DNA from: Jatrophihabitans sp035642535
Lineage (GTDB): Bacteria > Actinomycetota > Actinomycetes > Mycobacteriales > Jatrophihabitantaceae
Assembly (NCBI GenBank): GCA_035642535.1
Contig: DASQSE010000016.1
Location: 1-64,000 of the forward strand
Direction: 5' to 3'
DNA length: 64,000 bases
Below the pieces are notes generated by a model. The model saw nothing but the letters and a program-made list of their open reading frames with translations, was not told the DNA's origin and ran no database searches. The position numbers and the translations under genes are program-made. How positions within the stretch are numbered: position 1 is the stretch's first letter; every line of letters begins with the position of its first letter. Positions 50,729 to 58,456 of the stretch are shown piece after piece.

Positions 50729-51733
50729 ATGGCCGATGTCGGCCGTCACGATCTCGGGTGGAGGTTCGCACCGTTGCTGCAACCGCTCGGCATGTCCCAG
50801 CTCGACGAGGAAGTGTTCGTCGCGCTCGTCATGCGACCGCACCAGTCCGTCGTCGACCTCACCCGCGAACTCGGCCTGCGCTCCACTGCGGTGAGTGCCG
50901 CCGTCCACCGGTTGGAGGAACTCGGCTTCCTGAGCCGGCTCGCGGGATCGCCGGCCCGGCTCGTCGCCACCCGCCCGGACGTCGCGGTCAGTGCGCTGAT
51001 CGAGCGGCGCACGACCGAGTTCGCCGAGGCTCGGCTGGCCGCCGAGGAGCTGACCCGGCGCACGTCGGGTGAGCAGCGGACCAGTCCAGATCAGCTCGTC
51101 GAGATCGTGCTCGGCCGTGACGCGGTTGGCGCACGGTTCGTCCAACTGGCGCACTCCGTGCAGGAGGAGATGCTGGTGCTGGATCGCCCACCGTACGTGC
51201 AGGCGGCCTCGCAACCCAACGTTTCGGAAGACGCGTTATTGGGCCGCGGCGGCCGGGTGCGCGGGATCTACGCTCCGGAGGCCTTCGAGCAGCCCGGCGC
51301 GCTCGAGCAGGCGCTGGCCGCGATGGCACACGGCGAGCAGGCGAGGGTGCACACCGACGTGCCGCTGAAGCTGGCCGTCGGCGATCGCGCCGTTGCCTTG
51401 CTGCCGCTGGCGACAGACGGCGTCGTCGATTCGGCCGTCGTCATCCATGCCCCGATGGCGGTGGCTGCGCTCGTCCGGTTGTTCGAACTGCTGTGGGATC
51501 AAGCGTGCCCGCTGCCGCAGTGGGAACGCGGCAAGCCGGCGTCCCCGGCCGGCGAACTCGATGTCGAACTGCTCGTGCTCCTGGCGACCGGCATGAAGGA
51601 CGAAGCCATCGCGCGGGAACTCGGCATCAGCCTGCGCACGCTGGGTCGACGGATGGCAACGCTGCTCGAGCGGCTGGGCGCGCGGACGCGTTTCCAGGCC
51701 GGGATGCAGGCCGCGCGCAACCGGCTGGCCTGA
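50729..51733 (+). CDS. two-HTH regulator: TrmB-like N-terminus plus LuxR-like C-terminus, 334 aa
   Basis: N-terminal winged HTH (about 20-75): LDEEVFVALVMRPHQSVVDL, then TRELGLRSTAVSAAVHRLEE. The middle part (about 100-260) has PLD-like TrmB-type strands and no catalytic pair. The C-terminal HTH (about 275-330): ELDVELLVLLATGMKDEAIA, then RELGISLRTLGRRMATLLER. Such proteins respond to a ligand in the middle domain. ATG at 50729; no strong ribosome site. Divergent from the secreted propeller gene and possibly its regulator. Confidence 0.85.
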   Translation: MADVGRHDLGWRFAPLLQPLGMSQLDEEVFVALVMRPHQSVVDLTRELGLRSTAVSAAVHRLEELGFLSRLAGSPARLVATRPDVAVSALIERRTTEFAEARLAAEELTRRTSGEQRTSPDQLVEIVLGRDAVGARFVQLAHSVQEEMLVLDRPPYVQAASQPNVSEDALLGRGGRVRGIYAPEAFEQPGALEQALAAMAHGEQARVHTDVPLKLAVGDRAVALLPLATDGVVDSAVVIHAPMAVAALVRLFELLWDQACPLPQWERGKPASPAGELDVELLVLLATGMKDEAIARELGISLRTLGRRMATLLERLGARTRFQAGMQAARNRLA

Positions 51734-51763
51734 CCGTCGCACGGCGTGGATGCGGGCTCCGAG

Positions 51764-52426
51764 TTACCCGCCGAGTCGGCTCCGGTCGAGGTTCCTGAGC
51801 AGGTCCGCGGGGTCGTCCCACACCTCGAGCGCGCCGGCCTCCTGAAGTTCCGCGGCGCTCGCGGCGCCGCACGCGACGCCGACGAACCGAACGCCGGCCT
51901 TCTCGGCCGCGATCGCGTCCCACACCGCGTCTCCCACGAACACCGCGTCGGCGGGCTCCGCGGCTGCCTTCTCGAGCGCGACGTGGATCAGGTCGGCCGC
52001 CGGTTTCGCCGCGTCCACGTCCGCTGCGCCGGTCACGGCGTGCAGGACCTCCTCGACGTCGAGAATCCTGCGCAACATCGCAAGTTCGTCTGGTTGGGCT
52101 GACGAGGCGAGCACCACTCGGGCCCCGCGATCGGCACAGGCCCGGACCAGGTCGACGGCGCCCGGCAGCGGCAACAGTCGTTCCCAGTGCTGCCGGTACA
52201 GAATGCGGTGCGCGCCGCTGATCGCATCGTCCTGATCGCGATCGCGGTCGTCGCCGAGCAGGTGCTCGAGCAGTTCGGACGAACCCATTCCGATCGCGCG
52301 GTGCACAACGGCCATCGGAACGCGCTGGTCGTGCGCGCGCAGTGCATCGTGCCAGCACAGCGCGTGGACGACCGTCGTGTCGACGAGCGTGCCGTCGAGG
52401 TCGAACAACGTCGTAAGAGGAGCCAC
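51764..52426 (-). CDS. HAD-superfamily phosphatase (PGP/beta-phosphoglucomutase-like), 220 aa
   Basis: Motifs of the HAD family: FDLDGTLVDTTVVHALCWHD (motif I, DxDGT), VLASSAQPDEL (motif II, S), VDAAKPAADLIHVAL (K), VFVGDAVWDAIAAEKAGVRF (motif III/IV, GDxxWD). It dephosphorylates a small phospho-compound, or acts as a mutase if the cap differs; the cap domain of 60-70 residues is the helical C1 type. Start GTG 52426 lacks a ribosome site. Substrate unknown. Confidence 0.92.
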   Translation of the reverse strand: MAPLTTLFDLDGTLVDTTVVHALCWHDALRAHDQRVPMAVVHRAIGMGSSELLEHLLGDDRDRDQDDAISGAHRILYRQHWERLLPLPGAVDLVRACADRGARVVLASSAQPDELAMLRRILDVEEVLHAVTGAADVDAAKPAADLIHVALEKAAAEPADAVFVGDAVWDAIAAEKAGVRFVGVACGAASAAELQEAGALEVWDDPADLLRNLDRSRLGG

Positions 52427-52473
52427 GGGAATGGCTTACCCGTTTGCCGCAGCAGCCGACCTGCACTAGCCGA

Positions 52474-52800
52474 TCAGCAGGTCGGCCGGGTGCCGTTGGC
52501 GCGCCGGCCACCGCGCGGGGCGATGCGCATGGCGACGGTGACCGTGTCGCCATCGCCGAACCGCTCACGCTTGCGCACGGCGATCTTGACGGGCAGGAGA
52601 TAGCCGCCGTCCTTGGGCACCAGCGAGGTCTCCCATTCGGTGCCGCCGATGCGCGCGCGCACCGGGATCGCGCCCCAGCCGTACGACGCCTCGGCCGCCT
52701 CGGCGCGTACGAAGTCGCAGGTGTCCGCGGGCAGCGCCAACCAGTAGAAGGGCGCCGGCCCGCGCCATTCGAACAAGGTGCCGGTGAACTCCCCGTCCAC
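52474..52800 (-). CDS. DUF1905-family protein, 108 aa
   Basis: The protein is a small beta barrel of the DUF1905 kind: EFTGTLFEWRGPAPFYWLAL, EASYGWGAIPVRARIGGTEW, SLVPKDGGYLLPVKIAVRKR and GDTVTVAMRIAP. The family function is unknown. ATG 52800. Its stop lies 37-47 bases beyond the HAD gene start on the same strand. It may form an operon with the VOC protein upstream. Confidence 0.85.
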   Translation of the reverse strand: MDGEFTGTLFEWRGPAPFYWLALPADTCDFVRAEAAEASYGWGAIPVRARIGGTEWETSLVPKDGGYLLPVKIAVRKRERFGDGDTVTVAMRIAPRGGRRANGTRPTC

Positions 52801-52809
52801 CCGATGAGA

Positions 52810-53538
52810 TTAGCTCTCCGCAGCAGGCGCTGTGCCGGCTTCGACCGGCGGCTGAAAGGTGCCCACGCAGGCCTTGTTGCCGTCGGGGTCGGCCAGGATG
52901 GTCGTCCATGGCGACCTGCTGTCGTCGACGATCACCGCACCGGCAGCCACCGCGGCGGCAACGCGTTGCTCCGCGACGTCGTAGGGCACCTGCACGTCGA
53001 TGTGGAAACGCTGACGCGGTGTCGGGTGCGGGTCGGTCTCTTGGAACCACAGGATCGGCACCCGGCCGGTGGCGTCGCGGACGTCGTCGCTGATCGTGCC
53101 CCGTCCTTGGGCCTCGGCGCCGCCGGTCAGCAGGGCGGACCACACCGGCGCGAGGGCGGCGTTGTTCGCGGTGTCGAGCGCCAGTTCGATCGCGGTGATG
53201 GATTGCGGATCGGCGGCGAGCGACTGCTCGGCGGCGATCTCGCTGATTCGTCGGGCGAGGTCGAGATCCTGTTGGGTGACCCACTCGACCTGATGCTCGG
53301 TGCCCGCGTCGTCGCGGTAGATAGCGTCCTGGCTGATCAGCTTCAGATCGACGTGCCCGCTGCCCGTCCGAACCTGGAGATGATCTCCGACCGCCGGAGC
53401 GTCGTCGCCGATGGCGGCGAGGAAACGCACGGCGGCGGCAAAGTCGTCGACTCCGAATCGGGCGTGCAGGCCCTGTCCGAGCTTGCGCCAGTCCGTGAGG
53501 TTGGCCGCGCTGATCTGCGTTCCGCTGAGCATGTCCAT
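52810..53538 (-). CDS. VOC-superfamily glyoxalase-like protein, 242 aa
   Basis: Two VOC modules: KLGQGLHARFGVDDFAAAVR and GHVDLKLISQDAIYRDDAGT in the first; SITAIELALDTANNAALAPV, PTPRQRFHIDVQVPYDVAEQ and TILADPDGNKACVGTFQPP in the second. The last matches the usual DPDGN-type metal-binding end. A function in small-molecule binding or modification is likely. The ATG at 53538 is chosen with GGGGAG upstream; a longer frame to 54279 is antisense to the hydrolase gene and not credible. Confidence 0.83.
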   Translation of the reverse strand: MDMLSGTQISAANLTDWRKLGQGLHARFGVDDFAAAVRFLAAIGDDAPAVGDHLQVRTGSGHVDLKLISQDAIYRDDAGTEHQVEWVTQQDLDLARRISEIAAEQSLAADPQSITAIELALDTANNAALAPVWSALLTGGAEAQGRGTISDDVRDATGRVPILWFQETDPHPTPRQRFHIDVQVPYDVAEQRVAAAVAAGAVIVDDSRSPWTTILADPDGNKACVGTFQPPVEAGTAPAAES

Positions 53539-53691
53539 GGCGCACTCCCCTGGCTCGGTTGATCGACCGACGCTACGGCGGGTTGCGGACGAAATCCGTC
53601 CGGTACCCTCTGAGCTCCCACATGACCTTTGGCCCCTTGTATCGCCGGGCGCCGCGTTGTGTCGTGATCGTGAGGACATTCGGGGGAAATC

Positions 53692-56487
53692 ATGGCTATC
53701 CCACAACGCACATTTGGCATGCGGCGCGCCGCGCACGGGCGGACGCTGCGCTGGCTTTCGTGGTGCGCCGTCGCGGCGACGCTCGTCTCGTTCACCGCGC
53801 CGGCAGCACGCGCCCACCAGCCGGCCGGGCCCTCGTCGTCGCCGCGCCCGGCCAGCAGCGCCGGCGCTCCGACAAGCAACCGCGGGCACTGGTCGGTGAC
53901 GGTGGGTCAGGACGGCGTGCAGCTCGGCTGGCGGTCGCCGACCCCGATCCCGGTCGGCGACGGGCGCGTCGAGTTCCGCGACGGGCAGCAGGTCATCGGC
54001 TTCCCGACGCTCGCCCGCGACCACCGCACCCTCACGCTGACCCTGTCGTCGGGTACCAGCACGCCGACCGACCCCGCAGTCTGGGTCGGGCTGCACAGAC
54101 TTGATGCGACCGCCGCGCCCATGCATCCGTACGCCCTGGCGCGCCCACCGGACATCGCGGGCAGGTCCGCTCCGGGCGATCCGGGGCGCGCCGGTCACTT
54201 CGACGTCGAGTCGTTCGACTACGAAGCCGCTCCGCTCGCGTGGCCGCAATTCAAGGCCCCGCTCGAGGTCCTCGGGCATGCCGTCCTACCTGTCGGTCGA
54301 CGTCATGCGCCGCTGGTGCTCTTCCTGCACGGCCGGCACAACGCCTGCTACGGACGCGGCGACGACGGATCCTGGCCGTGCGCCGGGGGATCGAAGCCGG
54401 TCCCCAGCTACCTCGGCTACGACTACCTGCAACGCCTGCTGGCCAGTCAGGGCTACGCCACCGTCAGCGTGTCGGCCAATGCCATCAACGCCCAGGACTG
54501 GCGGGCGTCGGACGGCGGTGCTCGGGCGCGCGCGGCGCTGGTGATCCATCACCTCGAGCTGCTGGCGGGCTTCTCGGCCGACCGCGCGAACCGGCAATGG
54601 CGCGGCCGTCTCGACTTGAGCCACGTCATCCTCGTCGGCCACAGCCGCGGCGGCGAAGGAGTCGACCAAGCCGCCATCGAGTCGTCCCCGTCGGCGCCCT
54701 ACCAGCTGGCCGGCCAGGTCCTGATCGCTCCGACCGACTTCTCCTATCAGACTGCGCCGTATCTGCCGACCGAGGTGCTGCTGCCGTACTGCGACGGCGA
54801 CGTCTTCGACCTGCAGGGTCAGCGCTACGTCGACGCCGCCCCCGTGGTTGCACCGGACGACCCCTCGCTGCGCTCGAGCGTGCTGCTGCTCGGCGCGAAC
54901 CACAACTTCTTCAACACCGAATGGACGCCCGGGCAGTCGGTTGCGCCCAGCTGGGACGACTGGTGGGACAAGCGCGATCCGGTATGCGGTAGCAAGGTCT
55001 CCCCGACCCGGCTGACGCCGGCCGAGCAACAGCGTGCCGCAATGACGTACGTCGCCGCCGGAGTACACGCGTTTCTTCGGGACGACCAGACTGATGCGCT
55101 GCGGTACATCGACGCCGCCGAGCCGGTGGCGATCCCGGACGCCGGTCCTGCCGTCGCGTTGACGCATGCGCTCGGCGGGAACCGGACGACGGTCGGGCTC
55201 GACGCCGGCGCCTCGGCTGACGGAGCTGCCACACCCTGCCGCGCCGGACAGCCGAGCCCCGGCGGGTTCGGGAAGGCCGCCGAACCGCTCTGCGGCATCA
55301 AACGCTCCTACCGACAGGTCCACTGGACACCGACGTACCTCTCGTGGGCCTCGGTCTACTCGGCGTACGCGGCGACCGGGCTGCCGCAGCACGAAATGCT
55401 GAGGTGGTCGGCGCCGCCCGGGACCCAGGGCGGGCTCCGGTTGGCGCAGCCGATGGATCTGTCTCGTCGGGGCACGCGCCTCGACCTGCGCGTCGTCGTC
55501 GACCCCGCAACCACCTCCGGCGAGGTCGAGGTCGTCCTCGGCTCCGGCGACGCCACCTGGTCCGGGCCGCCGCGACCCGTGACTCCGCTCGGCCGCAAAG
55601 ACCCGCTCACGCCGCTGTGGGCGCAGACGATCCGCATCGACCCGGCGTCGTTTGCCGGCCATATCGATCTTGATCACGTCGACAGCATTCAGCTGCGCGC
55701 GACCGGCGGGTCGGGACGCGTGTGGATCCTGGACGCATCGCGCGTCATGCCCGGCATGCGTGACGTGCCCGACCGCGCGCTGCCGCGCATCCGACTCGGT
55801 CGGGTCACGGTGTCCGAGGGTGACGACCCGAATGCCACCGCGCTCGTCCCGTTCCGCGTACTGGGCGACGTCACGACGCCGGCCACCTTCGCGGTCGCCG
55901 CGGACCAGTCGACGTTCGGGTACCGGCGGCGACCGCAGTACAGCGTCGTCACTGTCACACCGGGGCAGACGAAGGGCACGATCGCCGTGCCGTACGAAGC
56001 CGACACCATCGACGACGCACCACGGCAGACCGAGCGGGTGTACGCCGTCGTCAGACGCGGCCTCGTCATGAGCGAATACACCGGGACGGTGCGCATCCGC
56101 GACGACGATCCGGCGCCGACCATGACGTGGCGCGCCGTCCGTGCGCACGTCACCTACGGCCATGCGATGCGGTTCCGGCTCCAACTGTCCGCGCCCGTCG
56201 ACTACTACATCTTCGCCCGGCTGCACGCGACTCGGGTGCCCGGCCTACGCCCGGTGCGGACCTCCGACATCCCGAAGCGCTGGCTGCGCACGGAGATCGG
56301 CCGCCGGGTACCCGCCGACGTCCCGCTCGGCCGGGTGTGGCACTACGGGTACCTCCGGCTCCGACCCGGCGCCACGCACGCGTCGCTCGTCATCCCGACG
56401 CTGCGCAAACCGCTGCACACCTACCCGAAGGCGTTGACGATCAGGCTCATGCGGGAGCTACGCGCAACCGTCCATGTGCACCGCTAG
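53692..56487 (+). CDS. large secreted alpha/beta hydrolase with C-terminal beta domains, 931 aa
   Basis: A signal peptide ends near residue 41 (TLVSFTAPAARAHQ). Residues about 60-190 are strand-rich. Then comes the hydrolase domain: LVLFLHGRHNACYG (oxyanion region), VILVGHSRGGEGVDQ (nucleophile Ser), YCDGDVFDLQGQR (catalytic Asp) and LLLGANHNFFNTEW (His), all in the right order for a PET-hydrolase/chlorophyllase-like enzyme. The tail (about 690-800) contains a Calx-beta-like domain with VTVSEGDDPNATALVPFRVL and VRIRDDDPAP. It is exported and probably acts on esters. ATG 53692, ribosome site GGGGGAA about 7 bases ahead. Confidence 0.85.
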   Translation: MAIPQRTFGMRRAAHGRTLRWLSWCAVAATLVSFTAPAARAHQPAGPSSSPRPASSAGAPTSNRGHWSVTVGQDGVQLGWRSPTPIPVGDGRVEFRDGQQVIGFPTLARDHRTLTLTLSSGTSTPTDPAVWVGLHRLDATAAPMHPYALARPPDIAGRSAPGDPGRAGHFDVESFDYEAAPLAWPQFKAPLEVLGHAVLPVGRRHAPLVLFLHGRHNACYGRGDDGSWPCAGGSKPVPSYLGYDYLQRLLASQGYATVSVSANAINAQDWRASDGGARARAALVIHHLELLAGFSADRANRQWRGRLDLSHVILVGHSRGGEGVDQAAIESSPSAPYQLAGQVLIAPTDFSYQTAPYLPTEVLLPYCDGDVFDLQGQRYVDAAPVVAPDDPSLRSSVLLLGANHNFFNTEWTPGQSVAPSWDDWWDKRDPVCGSKVSPTRLTPAEQQRAAMTYVAAGVHAFLRDDQTDALRYIDAAEPVAIPDAGPAVALTHALGGNRTTVGLDAGASADGAATPCRAGQPSPGGFGKAAEPLCGIKRSYRQVHWTPTYLSWASVYSAYAATGLPQHEMLRWSAPPGTQGGLRLAQPMDLSRRGTRLDLRVVVDPATTSGEVEVVLGSGDATWSGPPRPVTPLGRKDPLTPLWAQTIRIDPASFAGHIDLDHVDSIQLRATGGSGRVWILDASRVMPGMRDVPDRALPRIRLGRVTVSEGDDPNATALVPFRVLGDVTTPATFAVAADQSTFGYRRRPQYSVVTVTPGQTKGTIAVPYEADTIDDAPRQTERVYAVVRRGLVMSEYTGTVRIRDDDPAPTMTWRAVRAHVTYGHAMRFRLQLSAPVDYYIFARLHATRVPGLRPVRTSDIPKRWLRTEIGRRVPADVPLGRVWHYGYLRLRPGATHASLVIPTLRKPLHTYPKALTIRLMRELRATVHVHR

Positions 56488-56690
56488 GACGGGACCTCCG
56501 GAAGCCGGTTGCCGTGCAGCTCCCAGCCGGAGCTCCCACGTCGCCAACGTAGCTCGCCGTCGTGCCGCCAGGGCGTGTTGATATCGACCAGCAGCTCCTG
56601 GGCAGCCCGCGTGTCGTTCCATGCCCGGCGCAGCGCGCGCGCAACACCTCGAGCCAGGCGCGCAATGGTGCGCAGGACGACAATCAGCAC
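56484..56690 (-). CDS. small basic hypothetical protein, 68 aa
   Basis: Starts at GTG 56690 with GGGAGGG upstream, reads LIVVLRTIARLARGVARALR, then AWNDTRAAQELLVDINTPWR and ends GWELHGNRLPEVPS. The N-terminal amphipathic helix could bind membranes. Its stop shares the CTAG bases with the stop of the hydrolase gene on the other strand. The good ribosome site and sensible composition support a real gene, but no family is known to me. Confidence 0.55.
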   Translation of the reverse strand: MLIVVLRTIARLARGVARALRRAWNDTRAAQELLVDINTPWRHDGELRWRRGSSGWELHGNRLPEVPS

Positions 56691-56749
56691 AACGCCCTCC
56701 CGAGGTTGGCCGCGCGACAGTATCCCGGCGCAACCGGCGGCGCCACGGT

Positions 56750-58363
56750 CTAACGTCCCGCCGGGCGCTGCGGATCCTGTTCCTCTTGGGCATCCGGCGC
56801 GTGCGACCGTTCGCTGCGCCGCGGCCTGCCGGGGAGGGCGATCAGTGCGAGCAGGGCGCCGCAGCCGGCGACGACCGCGCCCGTTGCGAGCCCGAGGTCC
56901 ATGCCACTGATGAACGCCGTGCGAGCCTCGTGCGCGAGCGCCTGCCCGGTCGCTCCGCCAACTCGCTGCGCCACTGCCAGCGCACCGCCGAGGGAGCCGA
57001 GGATGGTGTCCCGGACGCCGCTGGGCACGGGGTAGGGCGCCAACGCACTGGAGAGCCGATCGTCATAGCGCGTGGACAGCAGGCTGCCGACCACCGCGAC
57101 GCCGAGCGCACCCCCGACCTGCAGGAACGTGCCGTTGGTCGCCGACCCGACCCCGGTGTGCTCCTCGGGCAGCGAGCCCATTACCGACCCGGTCGCGGAG
57201 GGGATGACCAGGCCGGAGCCGATGCCGATCAGGATCATCCCGGGCAGCAGGTCCACGTAGGTCGTGCCGACCGTCGCGGTGGACACCTGCCACAGGCCGG
57301 CGCACACCGTCAGGAGCCCCAGAGTGATGGTGATCTTGGTGCCGACCAGCCGCAGCACGACGGTCGACAGCGGCGCGACGATCGCTATCGCGCCCGCCGC
57401 GGGCAGCACTCGCACGCCGGCCGCGAGCGGATCGTAGCCGCGGTCGAACTGCAGGAACTGGGTGAGTACGAACAGTGCCCCGGCCATCCCGAACATGATC
57501 AGCCCGACCGAGCCGACAGCGGCCGAGAACGCCCGATTCCGGAAGAAGTCAAGGTTCAGCATCGGGTGCGTGCTGGACGCCTCCCAGGCGGCGAAGCCGA
57601 CGAGCACAGCCACGCCGCCCGCGCCGGAGGCGAGCACCACCGCCGAGGTCCAGCCGTGCACGGGCGCCTCGATGATCGACCACAGGACCAACCCCAGCCC
57701 GGCGATGGACAGCAGCGAGCCGAGCAGGTCCGGTCGCTTGGCGGCCGGGTTCTTCGAGTTCTGGACGAGCGGGATCGCGAAGGCGATCCCGAGCGCGACG
57801 ATCGGCACGTTGACCAGGAACACCGACCCCCACCAGAAGTGCTCGAGCAGCGCGCCGCCGACGATCGGACCGAGCGCGATTCCGAGCCCACTGGTCGCCG
57901 ACCAGACACCGAGGGCCCGCTGGCGTTCTCGCCGGTCGGTGAAGGTGTTCGTGATAATCGACAGAGTGGACGGCATGATCAATGCCGCGCCGATGCCCAT
58001 GCTGGCTCGCGCCGCGATCAGCACCTCGACCGAGCCGGAGAACGCCGCCCAGATCGAGCCGGCGGCGAAGGCCACCATGCCGGCCAGGAACGTGCGCTTG
58101 CGGCCGATCCGATCGGCCAGACTGCCGGCCACCAGCAACAGGCCGGCGAAGACGAGCACGTACGCGTCCACGATCCACTGCAACTCGGTGTCGGTGGCCT
58201 TCATCTGGCGCACCAGCGTCGGCAGCACCACGTTGAGCACGGTGTTGTCCAACGTGACAACCAGTAGCGATACGCACAACACGGACAGCGCCGCCCAGCG
58301 TCGCGTCGCTGCGTCTCGCGGCGGCGTCATGCTGACCGGCGTGGTCACACCGGTGAGACCCAT
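56750..58363 (-). CDS. MFS DHA2-family (14-helix) drug/proton exporter, 537 aa
   Basis: A membrane antiporter: helix 1 with LVVTLDNTVLNVVLPTLVRQ (motif of DHA2 family: D in the first helix), then LQWIVDAYVLVFAGLLLVAG, the conserved loop GSLADRIGRKRTFLAGMVAF (motif A), RASMGIGAALIMPSTLSIIT (motif B), VWSATSGLGIALGPIVGGAL (motif C). Fourteen helices can be placed. It probably exports dyes, antibiotics or solvents with proton influx. ATG at 58363. No regulator of TetR type is next to it. Confidence 0.94.
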   Translation of the reverse strand: MGLTGVTTPVSMTPPRDAATRRWAALSVLCVSLLVVTLDNTVLNVVLPTLVRQMKATDTELQWIVDAYVLVFAGLLLVAGSLADRIGRKRTFLAGMVAFAAGSIWAAFSGSVEVLIAARASMGIGAALIMPSTLSIITNTFTDRRERQRALGVWSATSGLGIALGPIVGGALLEHFWWGSVFLVNVPIVALGIAFAIPLVQNSKNPAAKRPDLLGSLLSIAGLGLVLWSIIEAPVHGWTSAVVLASGAGGVAVLVGFAAWEASSTHPMLNLDFFRNRAFSAAVGSVGLIMFGMAGALFVLTQFLQFDRGYDPLAAGVRVLPAAGAIAIVAPLSTVVLRLVGTKITITLGLLTVCAGLWQVSTATVGTTYVDLLPGMILIGIGSGLVIPSATGSVMGSLPEEHTGVGSATNGTFLQVGGALGVAVVGSLLSTRYDDRLSSALAPYPVPSGVRDTILGSLGGALAVAQRVGGATGQALAHEARTAFISGMDLGLATGAVVAGCGALLALIALPGRPRRSERSHAPDAQEEQDPQRPAGR

Positions 58364-58456
58364 GCAGCGAGCGTCTCAACGGGGTCGTCCTATCAGCAGG
58401 GCCCTAAGTCGCGATCTCGTCCTGCCCAGTGGCACGTCCGGCAGTAGCCGCTCCGA

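Noticed and set aside
56621..58267. 548-codon antisense frame opposite the MFS exporter
   Set aside because: The product is rich in Arg, Asp, Gln and His without hydrophobic or domain structure; it mirrors membrane-helix codons.
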